This document shows positions 7,481 through 15,540 of a stretch of 64,000 nt of DNA, in pieces. This DNA is from an uncultured Lachnospiraceae bacterium (GTDB lineage: Bacteria > Bacillota > Clostridia > Lachnospirales > Lachnospiraceae): the NCBI GenBank assembly GCA_934408585.1, contig CAKRVA010000003.1:62001-126000 (forward strand), read 5' to 3'. Both the position numbers and the translations under genes were made by a program. The notes below the pieces were generated by a model that searched no databases, had not been told where the DNA came from, and worked only from the letters and a program-made list of their open reading frames with translations. How positions within the stretch are numbered: position 1 is the first letter of the stretch; each line of letters starts with the position of its first letter.

Positions 7481-8328
7481 ATGATAATTGTCTTATCGAA
7501 AAATTCAACTGTAACTGCAAGTACATACTGGATCTGATCGATCAATCCTATCCTGTTCCGTTACACTCTCGTTTTTACTATTTGGATTTTCATACCAGAA
7601 AGAAGAAACGTTTCTATCCTGATACCAATACGGAATCTCACGATTTTCTGAATTATTACTGGATGGAATTTTCCTATCGGCACAAAGCGTATAAGCTATC
7701 TATGTTTTACAAAGATATGGATCACCGTACCGGTAATCTTCATGTACTTCCCGGAGCTATACAGCTTTGGGAAGCTGGTACATGTAGTCATTTTATAGAT
7801 GACAGAAGCCTGTCTCTATACGAATACTACTGTTCTCCTTTTGAGGAATATCATTGGCGTCCAATTTTTAAACGCCCATTGTTCTGGAATTTGAATCAGA
7901 TATCAGATGTAACAGAATATATTCATAATCTTATATTGAACGATAGAATGACAGAATATCCGCATATACAAAATTATTGCAGTAAGGATTTCTATTCTGA
8001 AATTAATCCCTTCTTTGAAAAGTTACATCATGACAAGCTGCATCTACTTATGCAGCAGAATAAAGGGCACAGTTATAGAACCGGACAAGGTGTATCCAGT
8101 AAATATTATTTATACCGATGGATTGATGTTGATTTTTACAAATCCTGTGACAATCCATTCTATACTATGTATCGCACGGAAAATTATAATAATCTTGGTG
8201 TTTTCACCAAGTTTGGAGAGTGGTATTACCATCATGGTGCACCGAACCGGTTCTGTAATATCACTAAGAAATGGCTTATTCATTTAGATGAGGAACCTCC
8301 GCCAAAATCACTCGCAAAACATTCTTAA
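7477..8328 (+). CDS. Hypothetical protein, 283 aa, Tyr/His-rich
   Basis: Translation is coupled to the RadC-like gene by an ATGA overlap. I do not recognise the family. The sequence is soluble and notably rich in Tyr, His and Asp, for example FYYLDFHTRKKKRFYPDTN and EWYYHHGAPNRFCNITKKW. The C-terminal 75 residues are repeated in a decayed copy at 9622-9918, which shows the family has recombined locally. No signal peptide or membrane segment is present. Function is unknown; context is mobile-element cargo. Confidence 0.72.
   Translation: MNDNCLIEKFNCNCKYILDLIDQSYPVPLHSRFYYLDFHTRKKKRFYPDTNTESHDFLNYYWMEFSYRHKAYKLSMFYKDMDHRTGNLHVLPGAIQLWEAGTCSHFIDDRSLSLYEYYCSPFEEYHWRPIFKRPLFWNLNQISDVTEYIHNLILNDRMTEYPHIQNYCSKDFYSEINPFFEKLHHDKLHLLMQQNKGHSYRTGQGVSSKYYLYRWIDVDFYKSCDNPFYTMYRTENYNNLGVFTKFGEWYYHHGAPNRFCNITKKWLIHLDEEPPPKSLAKHS
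8071..8316 (+). repeat. Direct repeat, copy 1 (inside the 283-aa gene)
   Basis: This stretch is repeated, at what looks like well over 80 percent identity, at 9622-9863. Long identical runs include the block encoding WYYHHGAPNRFCNITKKW. Confidence 0.85.
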
Positions 8329-8464
8329 TAAATAACATGATTTTGAACTAAATACTTCTATTTTTCTTCTAATGTTTATCTTCTTCTGGCTATAAATATT
8401 CCCGAGCCCATTTTTCAATATATCATCTTTTGTCACACAAATAATATATCTATTTTATTAAGTC

Positions 8465-8509
8465 CTTTATAATAAATAAAAAGGTTGAGAATAGGCGTCC
8501 CAACCTTTC
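8465..8509 (-). terminator. Rho-independent terminator, minus direction
   Basis: On the minus strand AAAGGTTGGGA, a short loop and TTCTCAACCTTT are followed by TTATTTATTATA. It would end a transcript starting from the promoter at 8843-8871. Confidence 0.7.
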
Positions 8510-8696
8510 TACTAGGTTTTTGTTTACTCTAACATGCTGCAAGGTTCCACACGTTCGCAGAATGCACTTTTTTTATCGTGGTTATGCTCCACTATTGCTT
8601 CACCTCGATACCACTCTTTAGTGTACCTATTATCGTTTCTTACACATGCGCTTCACTTCGGCAGTCCCTTAACTGCTGGGGTTGCATCTGCAGTAT

Positions 8697-8792
8697 TTAC
8701 AGGCACGGTGAAAATACCGGCTTCGAAGGCCCTTCATACTTGAGTACACTACAAGTCAATATTGCCTGCAAATCTTTTAAGATTTTTTTCAA
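8697..8792 (-). CDS. Candidate 31-aa peptide on a short transcript
   Basis: A TTG at 8792-8790 lies 6 nt after GGGAGGTG and opens a 31-codon frame reading KKILKDLQAILTCSVLKYEG then PSKPVFSPCL. It lies between a good promoter (8843-8871) and a good terminator (8465-8509) on the same strand. About 190 nt of the transcript are left untranslated after the stop. An in-frame ATG seven codons upstream is also possible. Either a small protein or a structured RNA with an incidental ORF would fit; I know no homologue. Confidence 0.4.
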   Translation of the reverse strand: MKKILKDLQAILTCSVLKYEGPSKPVFSPCL

Positions 8793-8842
8793 CGGCAACA
8801 CCTCCCTACCCATGTTTTGAACTATAATTCAATATTATTTTA

Positions 8843-8871
8843 ACATAATTCGATTTTGTTGCATATATCAA
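8843..8871 (-). promoter_or_regulatory. Sigma-A-like promoter of the short transcript
   Basis: TTGATA (8871-8866) and TTATGT (8848-8843) are spaced 17 nt on the minus strand. The predicted RNA runs about 365 nt to the terminator near 8470. Confidence 0.45.
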
Positions 8872-8882
8872 CTTTAATCTAA

Positions 8883-9434
8883 TCAGCTATTCTTATTATT
8901 TGTTACCAGTACCCCCAATAATACAAGTTGTAGTATTGGCATTAATATGTAGTTACACTTTGGATCAATAATCGTCGGTATCAATGTGGATATATACCCT
9001 AATATGCAACCCAATATTGCAAAGAACAATATCCCTACGATCCTTTGGCTAACTTTATCCATTTTAATGAATAAACACAATACTCCCACTAGCCAGGACA
9101 AAATAGCACCTGTAAGAAATTTATATCTGCTTACTTTGAATGTATTGTTAGTAATGAATACACTTCCTAAACTGCCTTCTTTTTGCTTGCTTATTTCTTC
9201 CAGAATGTTTTCATATTCAGCCTTCAAAATAGGATTGTTCTCAATTTTTTCCGTTTCAATATCTGATACTGCCTTCAGAATATCAATTCTTTTTTCCACT
9301 CTATTATAATAAAAGAAATTGGCATCAATATACGGAAACAAAAGTAAAATCACAACGATAATTGTAAGTAATGCAATATACAACTTAGGATTTTTTAAAT
9401 TATCTTTTATTATATCAAATACCTTTTCTACCAT
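8883..9434 (-). CDS. Membrane protein of unknown function, 183 aa
   Basis: Four hydrophobic segments are evident: about residues 17-36, 105-124, 131-155 and 160-178. A charged, probably coiled region lies between the first and second (about 40-90), with many Glu and Lys. No conserved motif is visible. The gene stands alone between the unknown 283-aa gene and its decayed copy, so it arrived with, or was left by, the event that duplicated that sequence. A weak GGAAGGGG site precedes the ATG. It may be a small membrane sensor or an immunity-type protein, but nothing in the sequence proves this. Confidence 0.62.
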   Translation of the reverse strand: MVEKVFDIIKDNLKNPKLYIALLTIIVVILLLFPYIDANFFYYNRVEKRIDILKAVSDIETEKIENNPILKAEYENILEEISKQKEGSLGSVFITNNTFKVSRYKFLTGAILSWLVGVLCLFIKMDKVSQRIVGILFFAILGCILGYISTLIPTIIDPKCNYILMPILQLVLLGVLVTNNKNS

Positions 9435-9621
9435 TTTACCCCTTCCGCAAGAAAAGTCATTCGTATATCTCCTAACTCTTCCTCTAAAAAGTATAATTTT
9501 TCTCTACTATTTATTTTTAATTATATCATACTTTTAAAATGTAAAAAATACTCTCCAGAAGTATATTATTTTGTGCAAAAAGGTACTTACAACAAATTCC
9601 ACCAACTATTATATATGTACA

Positions 9622-9863
9622 ATTATAAAACCAGACAAGATGTATCCAGTAAATAACTTATATCGATGGATTGATATTAATTTTTACAAATCCTATGTCA
9701 ATCCATTCTATACTATGTATCATACGGAAAATTATAATGATCTTGGTATTTATACCAAGTTTAGAGAGTGGTATTACCATCATGGTGCACCGAACCGATT
9801 CTGTAATATCACTAAGAAATGGTTTATTCATTTAGATGAGAAACCGCCGCCGAAACCGTTGAC
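9622..9863 (+). repeat. Direct repeat, copy 2
   Basis: This is the second copy of 8071-8316. Alignment by eye shows scattered substitutions and a short deletion near the start (TATTATTTATACC versus AACTTATATC). Similarity fades after the codons for PPPKP. Confidence 0.85.
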
Positions 9864-9918
9864 AGAAACTAAATTCCATCTTGTGCCTAAAGATACTTCT
9901 ACAGAACCACAAATATGA
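9622..9918 (+). pseudogene. Decayed 3' fragment of the 283-aa gene family
   Basis: The reading frame LYRWIDINFYKSYVNPFYTM through WYYHHGAPNRFCNITKKW matches the C-terminal quarter of the 7477-8328 product. The first 200 or so residues are missing, and no ribosome site precedes the first ATG of the frame. The tail after PPPKPL differs from copy 1 (ETKFHLVPKDTSTEPQI), so it may come from another family member. It overlaps the minus-strand secreted-protein gene tail-to-tail for about 90 nt. Confidence 0.7.
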
Positions 9919-10493
9919 TGTTTAATTTTATCTGTTACATTGCCTTCTTCATCTTTAATCTCTTCTTCCCAGTCTTTTGCATCTTTTGCTGCTAAATCTA
10001 CCCAAGAAAGAGTATTGCCATCTTTATCTTTAATACGTCCATTAGCATCTACAGAAAAACCATTTTCAGCAAGCCAAGCATTTGTTTGATCTGCTGTCAT
10101 ATTATTCAATTTCATCATTGATTCATAAAATGAGCTTGTATCTATATTATAATTTTTTGTTCGGTTTACAGCGTCATTTCCACGGTATACATTTCCATGA
10201 CTATCACGAACAACAAATTCTACCATATCACCGCCATTTGCATTTTTAGATACTTCATACCAACCTGTATAATGATTATTTCCTCCACCTTTCCAAGAAC
10301 CTTCATCATGTTCATTTAAACTTGTTCCATCACTTATTGTCGTATCAGATGTTGATTCCTTTGTTGCTTGCTTAGTACCAGTTTCTATAGCAGCAAAAAC
10401 ATCTAAATTAAAAATTGTAAAACAAATACAAAAACTTAAAATTAACAATGGTACTTTAAGAAAAAATTTATTAGTTTTCTTATGTAAATCCAC
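9828..10493 (-). CDS. Secreted protein, C terminus probably replaced
   Basis: The 221-residue product begins with a clear signal peptide (MDLHKKTNKFF, then LKVPLLILSFCICFTIF, cleavage likely after DVFA). A Ser/Thr-rich linker and a polar, Gly/Asp-rich domain with WKGGGNNHYTGWYEV follow. The last 25 or so residues (from about CGSVEV) are read from the antisense of the decayed gene fragment at 9622-9918, so the native 3' end seems lost and the gene is a chimera. The frame happens to stay open until a stop inside the repeat. I do not recognise the domain; it may be a secreted structural or toxin-like protein. Confidence 0.58.
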   Translation of the reverse strand: MDLHKKTNKFFLKVPLLILSFCICFTIFNLDVFAAIETGTKQATKESTSDTTISDGTSLNEHDEGSWKGGGNNHYTGWYEVSKNANGGDMVEFVVRDSHGNVYRGNDAVNRTKNYNIDTSSFYESMMKLNNMTADQTNAWLAENGFSVDANGRIKDKDGNTLSWVDLAAKDAKDWEEEIKDEEGNVTDKIKHHICGSVEVSLGTRWNLVSVNGFGGGFSSK

Positions 10494-10579
10494 TTATAAT
10501 TCCTCCTTTTAAATAAAATTTTTATTTATATTATTATATTTAATCATGTCGAAATTAAAAATAAACAAGATTTAATATT

Positions 10580-10624
10580 TTAAAAAATTTCCCCTAAGGA
10601 AAATATTATAATTAACCTTAGGGG
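10580..10624 (-). terminator. Rho-independent terminator after lipoprotein gene
   Basis: CCCCTAAGG (10624-10616) pairs with CCTTAGGGG (10599-10591) on the minus strand, followed by AAATTTTTTAAAATATT. It ends the 10648-11499 gene. Confidence 0.8.
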
Positions 10625-10647
10625 AATATAATAATTAGAGAATAAAA

Positions 10648-11499
10648 TTACTGTTCAGGAAATGTTTTAATTAATACCTTATTAACATCTACATCAGATT
10701 CGTTACCAGTATTAATCATATTACCATTTTCATCAAATGTAGCATAAAGTCGAGAATCTTCTCCATTTACAATAAGAGGCATTTTATAAACAGCATTCAT
10801 TGTTCCATTAACAATAAAAATAGGAGTATCTAATTTAATGAAATCTCCAGCTTCAATTGTTTCTGCCTGATTTAAATAATTTGCTACAGCGATAAAGCTC
10901 CACATTAAATCTTCATCAGAATTTTCTGAATAATTAAAATTATATTTATTAATAATTTCGTCATTTGTCTGAGAAGGAATATATTCACTCATAGGAATTA
11001 CTTCATTAATAATTCCATTTGTATAATCATAGTACATATTTCCCATAGCAGCTAATGCTACATATCCAATACCATTGGAATTTTCATCATAAACAGGAAC
11101 TCCATCAGAAGTTGTCAAATCAAGATAATACTTATAAGCTCCACCACACTCGATACTATCAATCATATTCCATGTTTCTTCGTCTTCAGTTTCAACAAGC
11201 TTACGATAACAATCAACGGCACGTTCTACTTTCTTCATAGCAACATCCTGGTTGAATTCTTCCGTATTTGCATCGGAAGTATCTTCTGTATCATCAAGGC
11301 TTTCTTTTACATAGCCTAGGGTTGTTTCTTCATCAGAAGAATCTTCTGCTACTTCTTCAGTGGGTTCTTCTTCAGTTTTTTCAACTGTCACTTCCTCTTC
11401 AACAGGTGCTTCTGTTGTTGTTTCCTTACTGCCGCATCCTGCAAGAATTGTTACCATCATAACTCCTCCAATTAATAAACTTAAAAATCTCTTTTTCAT
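10648..11499 (-). CDS. Lipoprotein of unknown function, 283 aa
   Basis: A type II signal peptide (MKKRFLSLLIGGVMMVTILAGC) ends in the lipobox L19-A-G-C22, so the mature protein is tethered to the outer face of the membrane. An acidic Glu/Thr-rich linker (about residues 25-85) precedes a folded domain with Tyr-rich sequence and a C-terminal beta-rich region. No family is recognised. AAAGGAG lies at good distance from the ATG. It is a single-gene transcript ending at the hairpin at 10591-10624. Codon use and AT content are like those of the neighbouring secreted gene, suggesting the two were acquired together. Confidence 0.75.
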   Translation of the reverse strand: MKKRFLSLLIGGVMMVTILAGCGSKETTTEAPVEEEVTVEKTEEEPTEEVAEDSSDEETTLGYVKESLDDTEDTSDANTEEFNQDVAMKKVERAVDCYRKLVETEDEETWNMIDSIECGGAYKYYLDLTTSDGVPVYDENSNGIGYVALAAMGNMYYDYTNGIINEVIPMSEYIPSQTNDEIINKYNFNYSENSDEDLMWSFIAVANYLNQAETIEAGDFIKLDTPIFIVNGTMNAVYKMPLIVNGEDSRLYATFDENGNMINTGNESDVDVNKVLIKTFPEQ

Positions 11500-11780
11500 A
11501 ACTTGTTTTCTCCTTTTAATTTTAATTTTTGTTTATTTAAATTTTTTAAATTTAAATCATAATAAAGTTATTTTTCACTTTCTAATTTATATGTGTCAAT
11601 GTTTATGAAATCTTTTTCAATATCTATGTTCGTCAGCAGATAAAACGAGCATTTTCTTTCTCTATCTATGTAATTTTCAATGTACAATCAAGCCTGCTAA
11701 AATTCCCTATCTATACGTATTTCAAATCACTATATAAGTGTTTGTTACTAGTGATAATAGTATACCACTATGCACTCCGT

Positions 11781-11839
11781 ATTGCAATTTAATTGATATT
11801 GCACAATTGCAATTTGTATATACATTTATTTTAATTGCA
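11781..11839. promoter_or_regulatory. ATTGCA-box cluster, candidate operator
   Basis: Perfect palindromes ATTGCAAT occur at 11781-11788 and 11806-11813, 25 bp apart. Further ATTGCA half-sites lie at 11798-11803 and 11834-11839. The cluster lies 75-135 bp before a small ribbon-helix-helix-like gene. A promoter-like TTGCAT...GATAAA (spacer 18) at 11860-11889 follows. Confidence 0.45.
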
Positions 11840-11914
11840 TTTATGTAATCTATATGATGTTGCATCAAAAGTAGTAAATTTGAGATAAAATCGTATTTAA
11901 TAGGAGGGATATTA

Positions 11915-12100
11915 ATGCCATTTCAAATCAGATCAGAGAAAAAGGAGTCAGAGACTAAATCCATACGATTTCCTCTACCACTTATTAATCGAATTGATGA
12001 TGCAATTCAGGGGCATGACATCTCGTTTACCAGTTTTGTTGTGCAGGCTTGTGAGTATGCATTAGACAATATGGAAACTCCTAAACAGGACAAATTATAG
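11915..12100 (+). CDS. Small ribbon-helix-helix-like protein, 61 aa
   Basis: After a short charged start the sequence KSIRFPLPLINRIDDAIQGH, then DISFTSFVVQACEYALDNM, has the spacing of an Arc/CopG-type ribbon-helix-helix: one DNA-contacting strand (SIRFPLP) and two helices. Such proteins commonly regulate plasmid copy number or their own gene. It stands convergent to the repA-parB-parA operon, with a hairpin between them. AGGAGGG is 6 nt before the ATG. The ATTGCAAT palindromes upstream are its obvious candidate operator. Confidence 0.68.
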   Translation: MPFQIRSEKKESETKSIRFPLPLINRIDDAIQGHDISFTSFVVQACEYALDNMETPKQDKL

Positions 12101-12125
12101 AAGGCTGCCATTGCAGCCTTTTATA
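12101..12125. terminator. Bidirectional terminator between convergent genes
   Basis: AAGGCTGC-CATT-GCAGCCTT (12101-12120) begins right at the stop codon of the small regulator and is followed by TTATA on the plus strand. A second hairpin, CTTTTGGcCAACTTGaCCAAAAG, at 12131-12153 may help end the opposing rep/par operon. Confidence 0.65.
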
Positions 12126-12160
12126 ATTCACTTTTGGCCAACTTGACCAAAAGCTATTGA

Positions 12161-13153
12161 CTAATCCAGTCCATACAGATCGTGGTTCACCTCTGCCATA
12201 TAATAATGACTGATCGTACTTGGTGCATTATATAGTGCCGTTATCAGATAGGCTTTTATGTTATTAATTTTCACCGTATTCTTTTTCACACATCCAATGA
12301 CATACTGCAAATGCTCCGCATTTAATGTCAAAAACTTCCCCTTGACTAAGCCATATGGATAATTTTCTCCTGCAATTTTGATGGTTTTACGAGGTACACA
12401 TACCACCTCACATATGAGCTGGTACAGCTCTTCAAACATCTCCCGTTCTTCCAGATCACTATTTTGCATGGCAATATCATAGTCAATGTTGTTTCTTATC
12501 AGCTCCATATAAGCATCCGCATCAATCTCATCGATCTTTCTCTCCGATTGATCGATAGAATTATCACTTTCTTTATTAGTTATTCTATTATTTATCTTAT
12601 TCGAGGGTAATTTTTCCCCCGGTACCCCGGCACTTATTCCCCTAGTTTCAGGCCAAATATTACACGGGTTTATTTTTTCTACCGGTGCATTTTTTACACT
12701 GGTAGAATTTATACACCGGTCTATATTTTCTACCGGTGTCGTTTTTTCACCGGTGTCGTTTTTACCACCATTGTCCTCTACCGTATCGTTTGATCCCATA
12801 TCGGAGATAAAGTTTTTTACATAAATAACATTAGCACAGCCTGACTGCTGAATCATTTCAATTAGTCCAGAATGGCAAAGTTCCTTTAATAACGCTGCTG
12901 CTGTTTTACGGCTTATATTAAGATCTTCCTCAATGTTATTTAAGGAATATTTTATATATACTCTGTTATTTTCGTCGATCCACCCTCTGCGCTTTGAATA
13001 CTCCATTCTGGAATGCATTAAGCCATATAGTAATTTTGCATTGTTAGATATGTCCTTGTAACGCTCATCGGTAATCAGCGCTTTGGGTAGTTTATAAAAT
13101 GTAAATTGCTCTGCTTCTCGTCCATAGTAAAATTCCAAGTTCAGCTTCTCCAC
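12161..13153 (-). CDS. repA: RepA_N-type replication initiator, DUF6017 C-term
   Basis: Residues about 10-105 form the RepA_N domain (EFYYGREAEQFTFYKLPKAL, then NAKLLYGLMHSRMEYSKRRGW and the winged-helix-like NISRKTAAALLKEL) of theta-replicating low-GC plasmids. A low-complexity linker leads to a C-terminal domain (about 215-325) resembling DUF6017, found with these initiators on clostridial conjugative elements. I place the start at GTG 13153. GGAGGG lies 9 nt upstream, and the GTG overlaps the parB stop (TAGTG); a longer ATG start at 13180 would lie inside parB. It probably lets the element replicate when excised. Confidence 0.85.
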   Translation of the reverse strand: MEKLNLEFYYGREAEQFTFYKLPKALITDERYKDISNNAKLLYGLMHSRMEYSKRRGWIDENNRVYIKYSLNNIEEDLNISRKTAAALLKELCHSGLIEMIQQSGCANVIYVKNFISDMGSNDTVEDNGGKNDTGEKTTPVENIDRCINSTSVKNAPVEKINPCNIWPETRGISAGVPGEKLPSNKINNRITNKESDNSIDQSERKIDEIDADAYMELIRNNIDYDIAMQNSDLEEREMFEELYQLICEVVCVPRKTIKIAGENYPYGLVKGKFLTLNAEHLQYVIGCVKKNTVKINNIKAYLITALYNAPSTISHYYMAEVNHDLYGLD

Positions 13154-14028
13154 TATAAACTCCCTCCATTCTCTTTCCATTCATTGAGTAACTTAAGAAT
13201 AACCTTTTCAATGTTTTCACTTGGAATCTCCGAAGGAAAGAATGCATCCAGCTTCTTTCTGCTAAGTACTACTTTAGTTGCCAATGGGCGGTCACTCATT
13301 AGCAGATCTCTCAGCCATAATTCATCAAATATCCCTGTCTTGATAGCAGCCTTGATTTCTGCAGACTGCTTCATAGTTGCTATGACACCAAGTTCACGCA
13401 TTACATTTACAATGATTTCCTGTTGTTGAAGTGATGCCACAGAAAAATCAACTCCTTGCGTAATTCCTAACTTATTGCCATCTATAAGAGCAAGCAATTC
13501 ATCTGACAAGTAAGATAAACTTATTAATCGCTGTATTGTTTTCCGGCTTTCTCCAGATGCCTTGCTCATTTCCTCCAAAGACGTTCCCCCTATTGTTCCC
13601 TGATGTTTCATTGCATCATATTTCATCCGATATGCTTTAGCCTTTTCACTAATTGCAATGTTCTCTCTCTGGATATTACTATCTACCATGATAATCGTAG
13701 CTTCATCATCTGTATAATTCCGGACAAACATTGGCATAGTAGCTATTCCTAATAATTCACAGCCATGTTTCCTACGGTGGCCGGCAATGATTTCATATCC
13801 CCCTTCTGCCCTCGGCCTTGCAATCCCGGGAATCAATATCCCTCGCTCACGAATGCTTTCAATCGTTTCCTGCATCTTCTCATCATCCAATACCTTAAAA
13901 GGGTGATTCTTAAAGCTATGAAGGTCTGATAAAGCTAATTCTTGCACTTGCTCAAATCCTGCTTTATTCTCGCTTAATCCAAGTAAATCATCGAAACTGT
14001 TCAATTTTATCTTTGCTGCACTATTCAT
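13153..14028 (-). CDS. parB: ParB family partition protein
   Basis: The 291-residue protein has a ParB/Spo0J nuclease-fold N-terminal domain. The LSDLHSFKNHPFKV start, the AGHRRKHG box (C motif of CTP-binding ParB) and NIQRENI are all present. A helix-turn-helix region follows (GTSLEEMSKASGESRKTIQR). It would load on a parS-like centromere and work with ParA to segregate or stabilise the element. It overlaps parA by 8 nt and repA by one base, so the three are translated together. No parS consensus was noticed in the neighbourhood. Confidence 0.92.
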   Translation of the reverse strand: MNSAAKIKLNSFDDLLGLSENKAGFEQVQELALSDLHSFKNHPFKVLDDEKMQETIESIRERGILIPGIARPRAEGGYEIIAGHRRKHGCELLGIATMPMFVRNYTDDEATIIMVDSNIQRENIAISEKAKAYRMKYDAMKHQGTIGGTSLEEMSKASGESRKTIQRLISLSYLSDELLALIDGNKLGITQGVDFSVASLQQQEIIVNVMRELGVIATMKQSAEIKAAIKTGIFDELWLRDLLMSDRPLATKVVLSRKKLDAFFPSEIPSENIEKVILKLLNEWKENGGSL

Positions 14029-14803
14029 TGTCGAGAACCTCCTCTGTCAAAGAATGATATGCATCAGCTACTTTTCCATTTGGCTCATGCTTATAAATAC
14101 TGATTCCTTCCGCTGATATTTCTGCAGCTCGCACTGACATAGGGATACTATTCTTAAAGATTTTTACTCTATTTCCATAATTTTCAATAAGCAGATTGCT
14201 GATGTCTCGTGCAAAGTTCGTCCGGCTATCAACCATAGTCAAAAGGATTCCTTCTATCTCCAGCTTGGGATTAATTTGTCGTTTTACTTTTCCGATCGTT
14301 TTAATAAGCTGCTCCAAGCCCTTTACTGGCAAATATGCTGCCTGCACCGGTATTAGAATACTATCTGCGGCAGCAAGTGCATTAATCGTAATCATCCCAA
14401 GGGATGGCATACAATCAATTAAAATATAATCGTATTTCTCCCTTTCCTGCTCTATGTAATTACATAAAATCCTTTCTCTGCTCATTACATTTACAAGAGA
14501 CACTTCCAGTCCTGATAATTCAATGTTTCCGGGCATAAGATCAATTTCCTCATCATGCTTTAAAATTCCATACTCCGGCTCCATCTCCACTTCGTTAATG
14601 AGATTCGCCATTATGGTTGCAAGAGAAATATTTATTTTGTCCGGCTCACTAAACCCAAGACTTGCTGTAAGACTTCCCTGCGCATCCGCATCAATAAGCA
14701 AAACCCTTTTTCCTTGGTTCGCCAGGCCGATTCCCAAATTGCTTGTTGTTGTAGTCTTTCCGACTCCACCTTTTTGATTTGCAACTGCAATAACTTTACA
14801 CAT
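14021..14803 (-). CDS. parA: ParA family partition ATPase
   Basis: A deviant Walker A motif sits at the N terminus (KGGVGKTTTT, K11-T20), followed by LLIDADAQGSL (Walker A') and DYILIDCMPSLG (Walker B). The 260-residue length fits the small ParA/Soj class without an N-terminal regulatory domain. ATP-bound ParA coats DNA and drives ParB-bound cargo. It follows DUF3970 by 11 nt and precedes parB with an 8-nt overlap. AGGAGAAC precedes the ATG. The chromosome must have its own Soj elsewhere, so this one belongs to the inserted element. Confidence 0.93.
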   Translation of the reverse strand: MCKVIAVANQKGGVGKTTTTSNLGIGLANQGKRVLLIDADAQGSLTASLGFSEPDKINISLATIMANLINEVEMEPEYGILKHDEEIDLMPGNIELSGLEVSLVNVMSRERILCNYIEQEREKYDYILIDCMPSLGMITINALAAADSILIPVQAAYLPVKGLEQLIKTIGKVKRQINPKLEIEGILLTMVDSRTNFARDISNLLIENYGNRVKIFKNSIPMSVRAAEISAEGISIYKHEPNGKVADAYHSLTEEVLDNE

Positions 14804-14814
14804 AATCCGTTCTC

Positions 14815-14994
14815 CTATTCCTTTTCATCCATTTTTGCACTTTGTACTTCAACATAAACTCTGTAATACCGGTTGGATCCTTTAATGCTATATAGTTCTG
14901 ATATTTCCAATACTTTCATCTGACGATTATCTTGTATCATTTTCAGAAACCACTTAATATCCTGTTTTGTACCCATTAATCTTATTTTCAGCAT
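14815..14994 (-). CDS. Small DUF3970-like protein, 59 aa
   Basis: The frame begins at ATG 14994 inside a TAATG stop-start overlap with the upstream gene and ends 11 nt before parA. The N-terminal LKIRLMGTKQDIKWFLKMIQ and the YYRVYVEV near the end resemble DUF3970, a short family found beside ParA on clostridial and bacillar elements. The fold is likely beta-alpha-beta-beta. Coupling to both neighbours shows it belongs to the partition operon. Its function is unknown. Confidence 0.7.
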   Translation of the reverse strand: MLKIRLMGTKQDIKWFLKMIQDNRQMKVLEISELYSIKGSNRYYRVYVEVQSAKMDEKE

Positions 14995-15461
14995 TAGTCC
15001 CTTCCCCCAAGTCTTTCATACAGACCTCGATTATATACTGCATACTCCGGGTATCGGATCTGTACTGCCTGCCAGAAATATGGTGCATACACACTACAAA
15101 ACAGCTCCTCAACCGTATACTCTCCACATTCGTCTAACTGTTCCTCTATTTCAGCATCTTCGTCAACGCTGGGTGTACCATTGCAATACAGATTGAACGC
15201 CATACGCACAACTCTAAGGCTCCCACTTGTCTGCCATCCTTCTTGTAAACATTCCGGCTTTACACAACCGCTTTTAAAGTCGTAAATACTGTCTATATTC
15301 CTTCGAGTATCATCATTAATTCCAAGACAATAACATAGAGCTTTGTGATATACATCCGGATAACGTATCTGCTTTAATTTTTCATAATAGAACTTCTCAT
15401 GTGCTTCACTGATAAAATAGATTTTTTCTGTTTCTGCTCCTAACGCTGTGTTTTGATACAT
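14994..15461 (-). CDS. DUF6075 family protein
   Basis: The 155-residue protein matches what I know of DUF6075: FISEAHEKFYYEKL followed by KALCYCLGINDDTRRN and IDSIYDFKSGCVKPECLQEGWQTSGS, then VVRMAFNLYCNG. This family is typical of Lachnospiraceae conjugative elements and prophages; no function is known. GGAGG lies 7 nt before the ATG. It leads the operon DUF6075-DUF3970-parA-parB-repA, and its upstream side faces the tuf terminator, marking the approximate right border of accessory DNA. Confidence 0.72.
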   Translation of the reverse strand: MYQNTALGAETEKIYFISEAHEKFYYEKLKQIRYPDVYHKALCYCLGINDDTRRNIDSIYDFKSGCVKPECLQEGWQTSGSLRVVRMAFNLYCNGTPSVDEDAEIEEQLDECGEYTVEELFCSVYAPYFWQAVQIRYPEYAVYNRGLYERLGGRD

Positions 15462-15494
15462 TTTCTTTCCTCCAAGTTCATAATTTTTGACTAC

Positions 15495-15540
15495 AACACA
15501 AAAAGGACACTTCCCTAGTTTTCACTAAGAAAGTGTCCTT
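15495..15540 (-). terminator. Terminator of the str operon
   Basis: On the minus strand AAGGACACTT (15540-15531) and AAGTGTCCTT (15512-15503) form a perfect 10-bp stem followed by TTTGTGTT. It lies about 150 nt downstream of tuf. Confidence 0.85.

Noticed and set aside
12161..15461. That this stretch is the chromosomal origin/partition locus (soj-spo0J)
   Set aside because: The initiator is of RepA_N plasmid type, and DUF6075/DUF3970 accompany mobile elements; no dnaA, rnpA or gidB genes are near.
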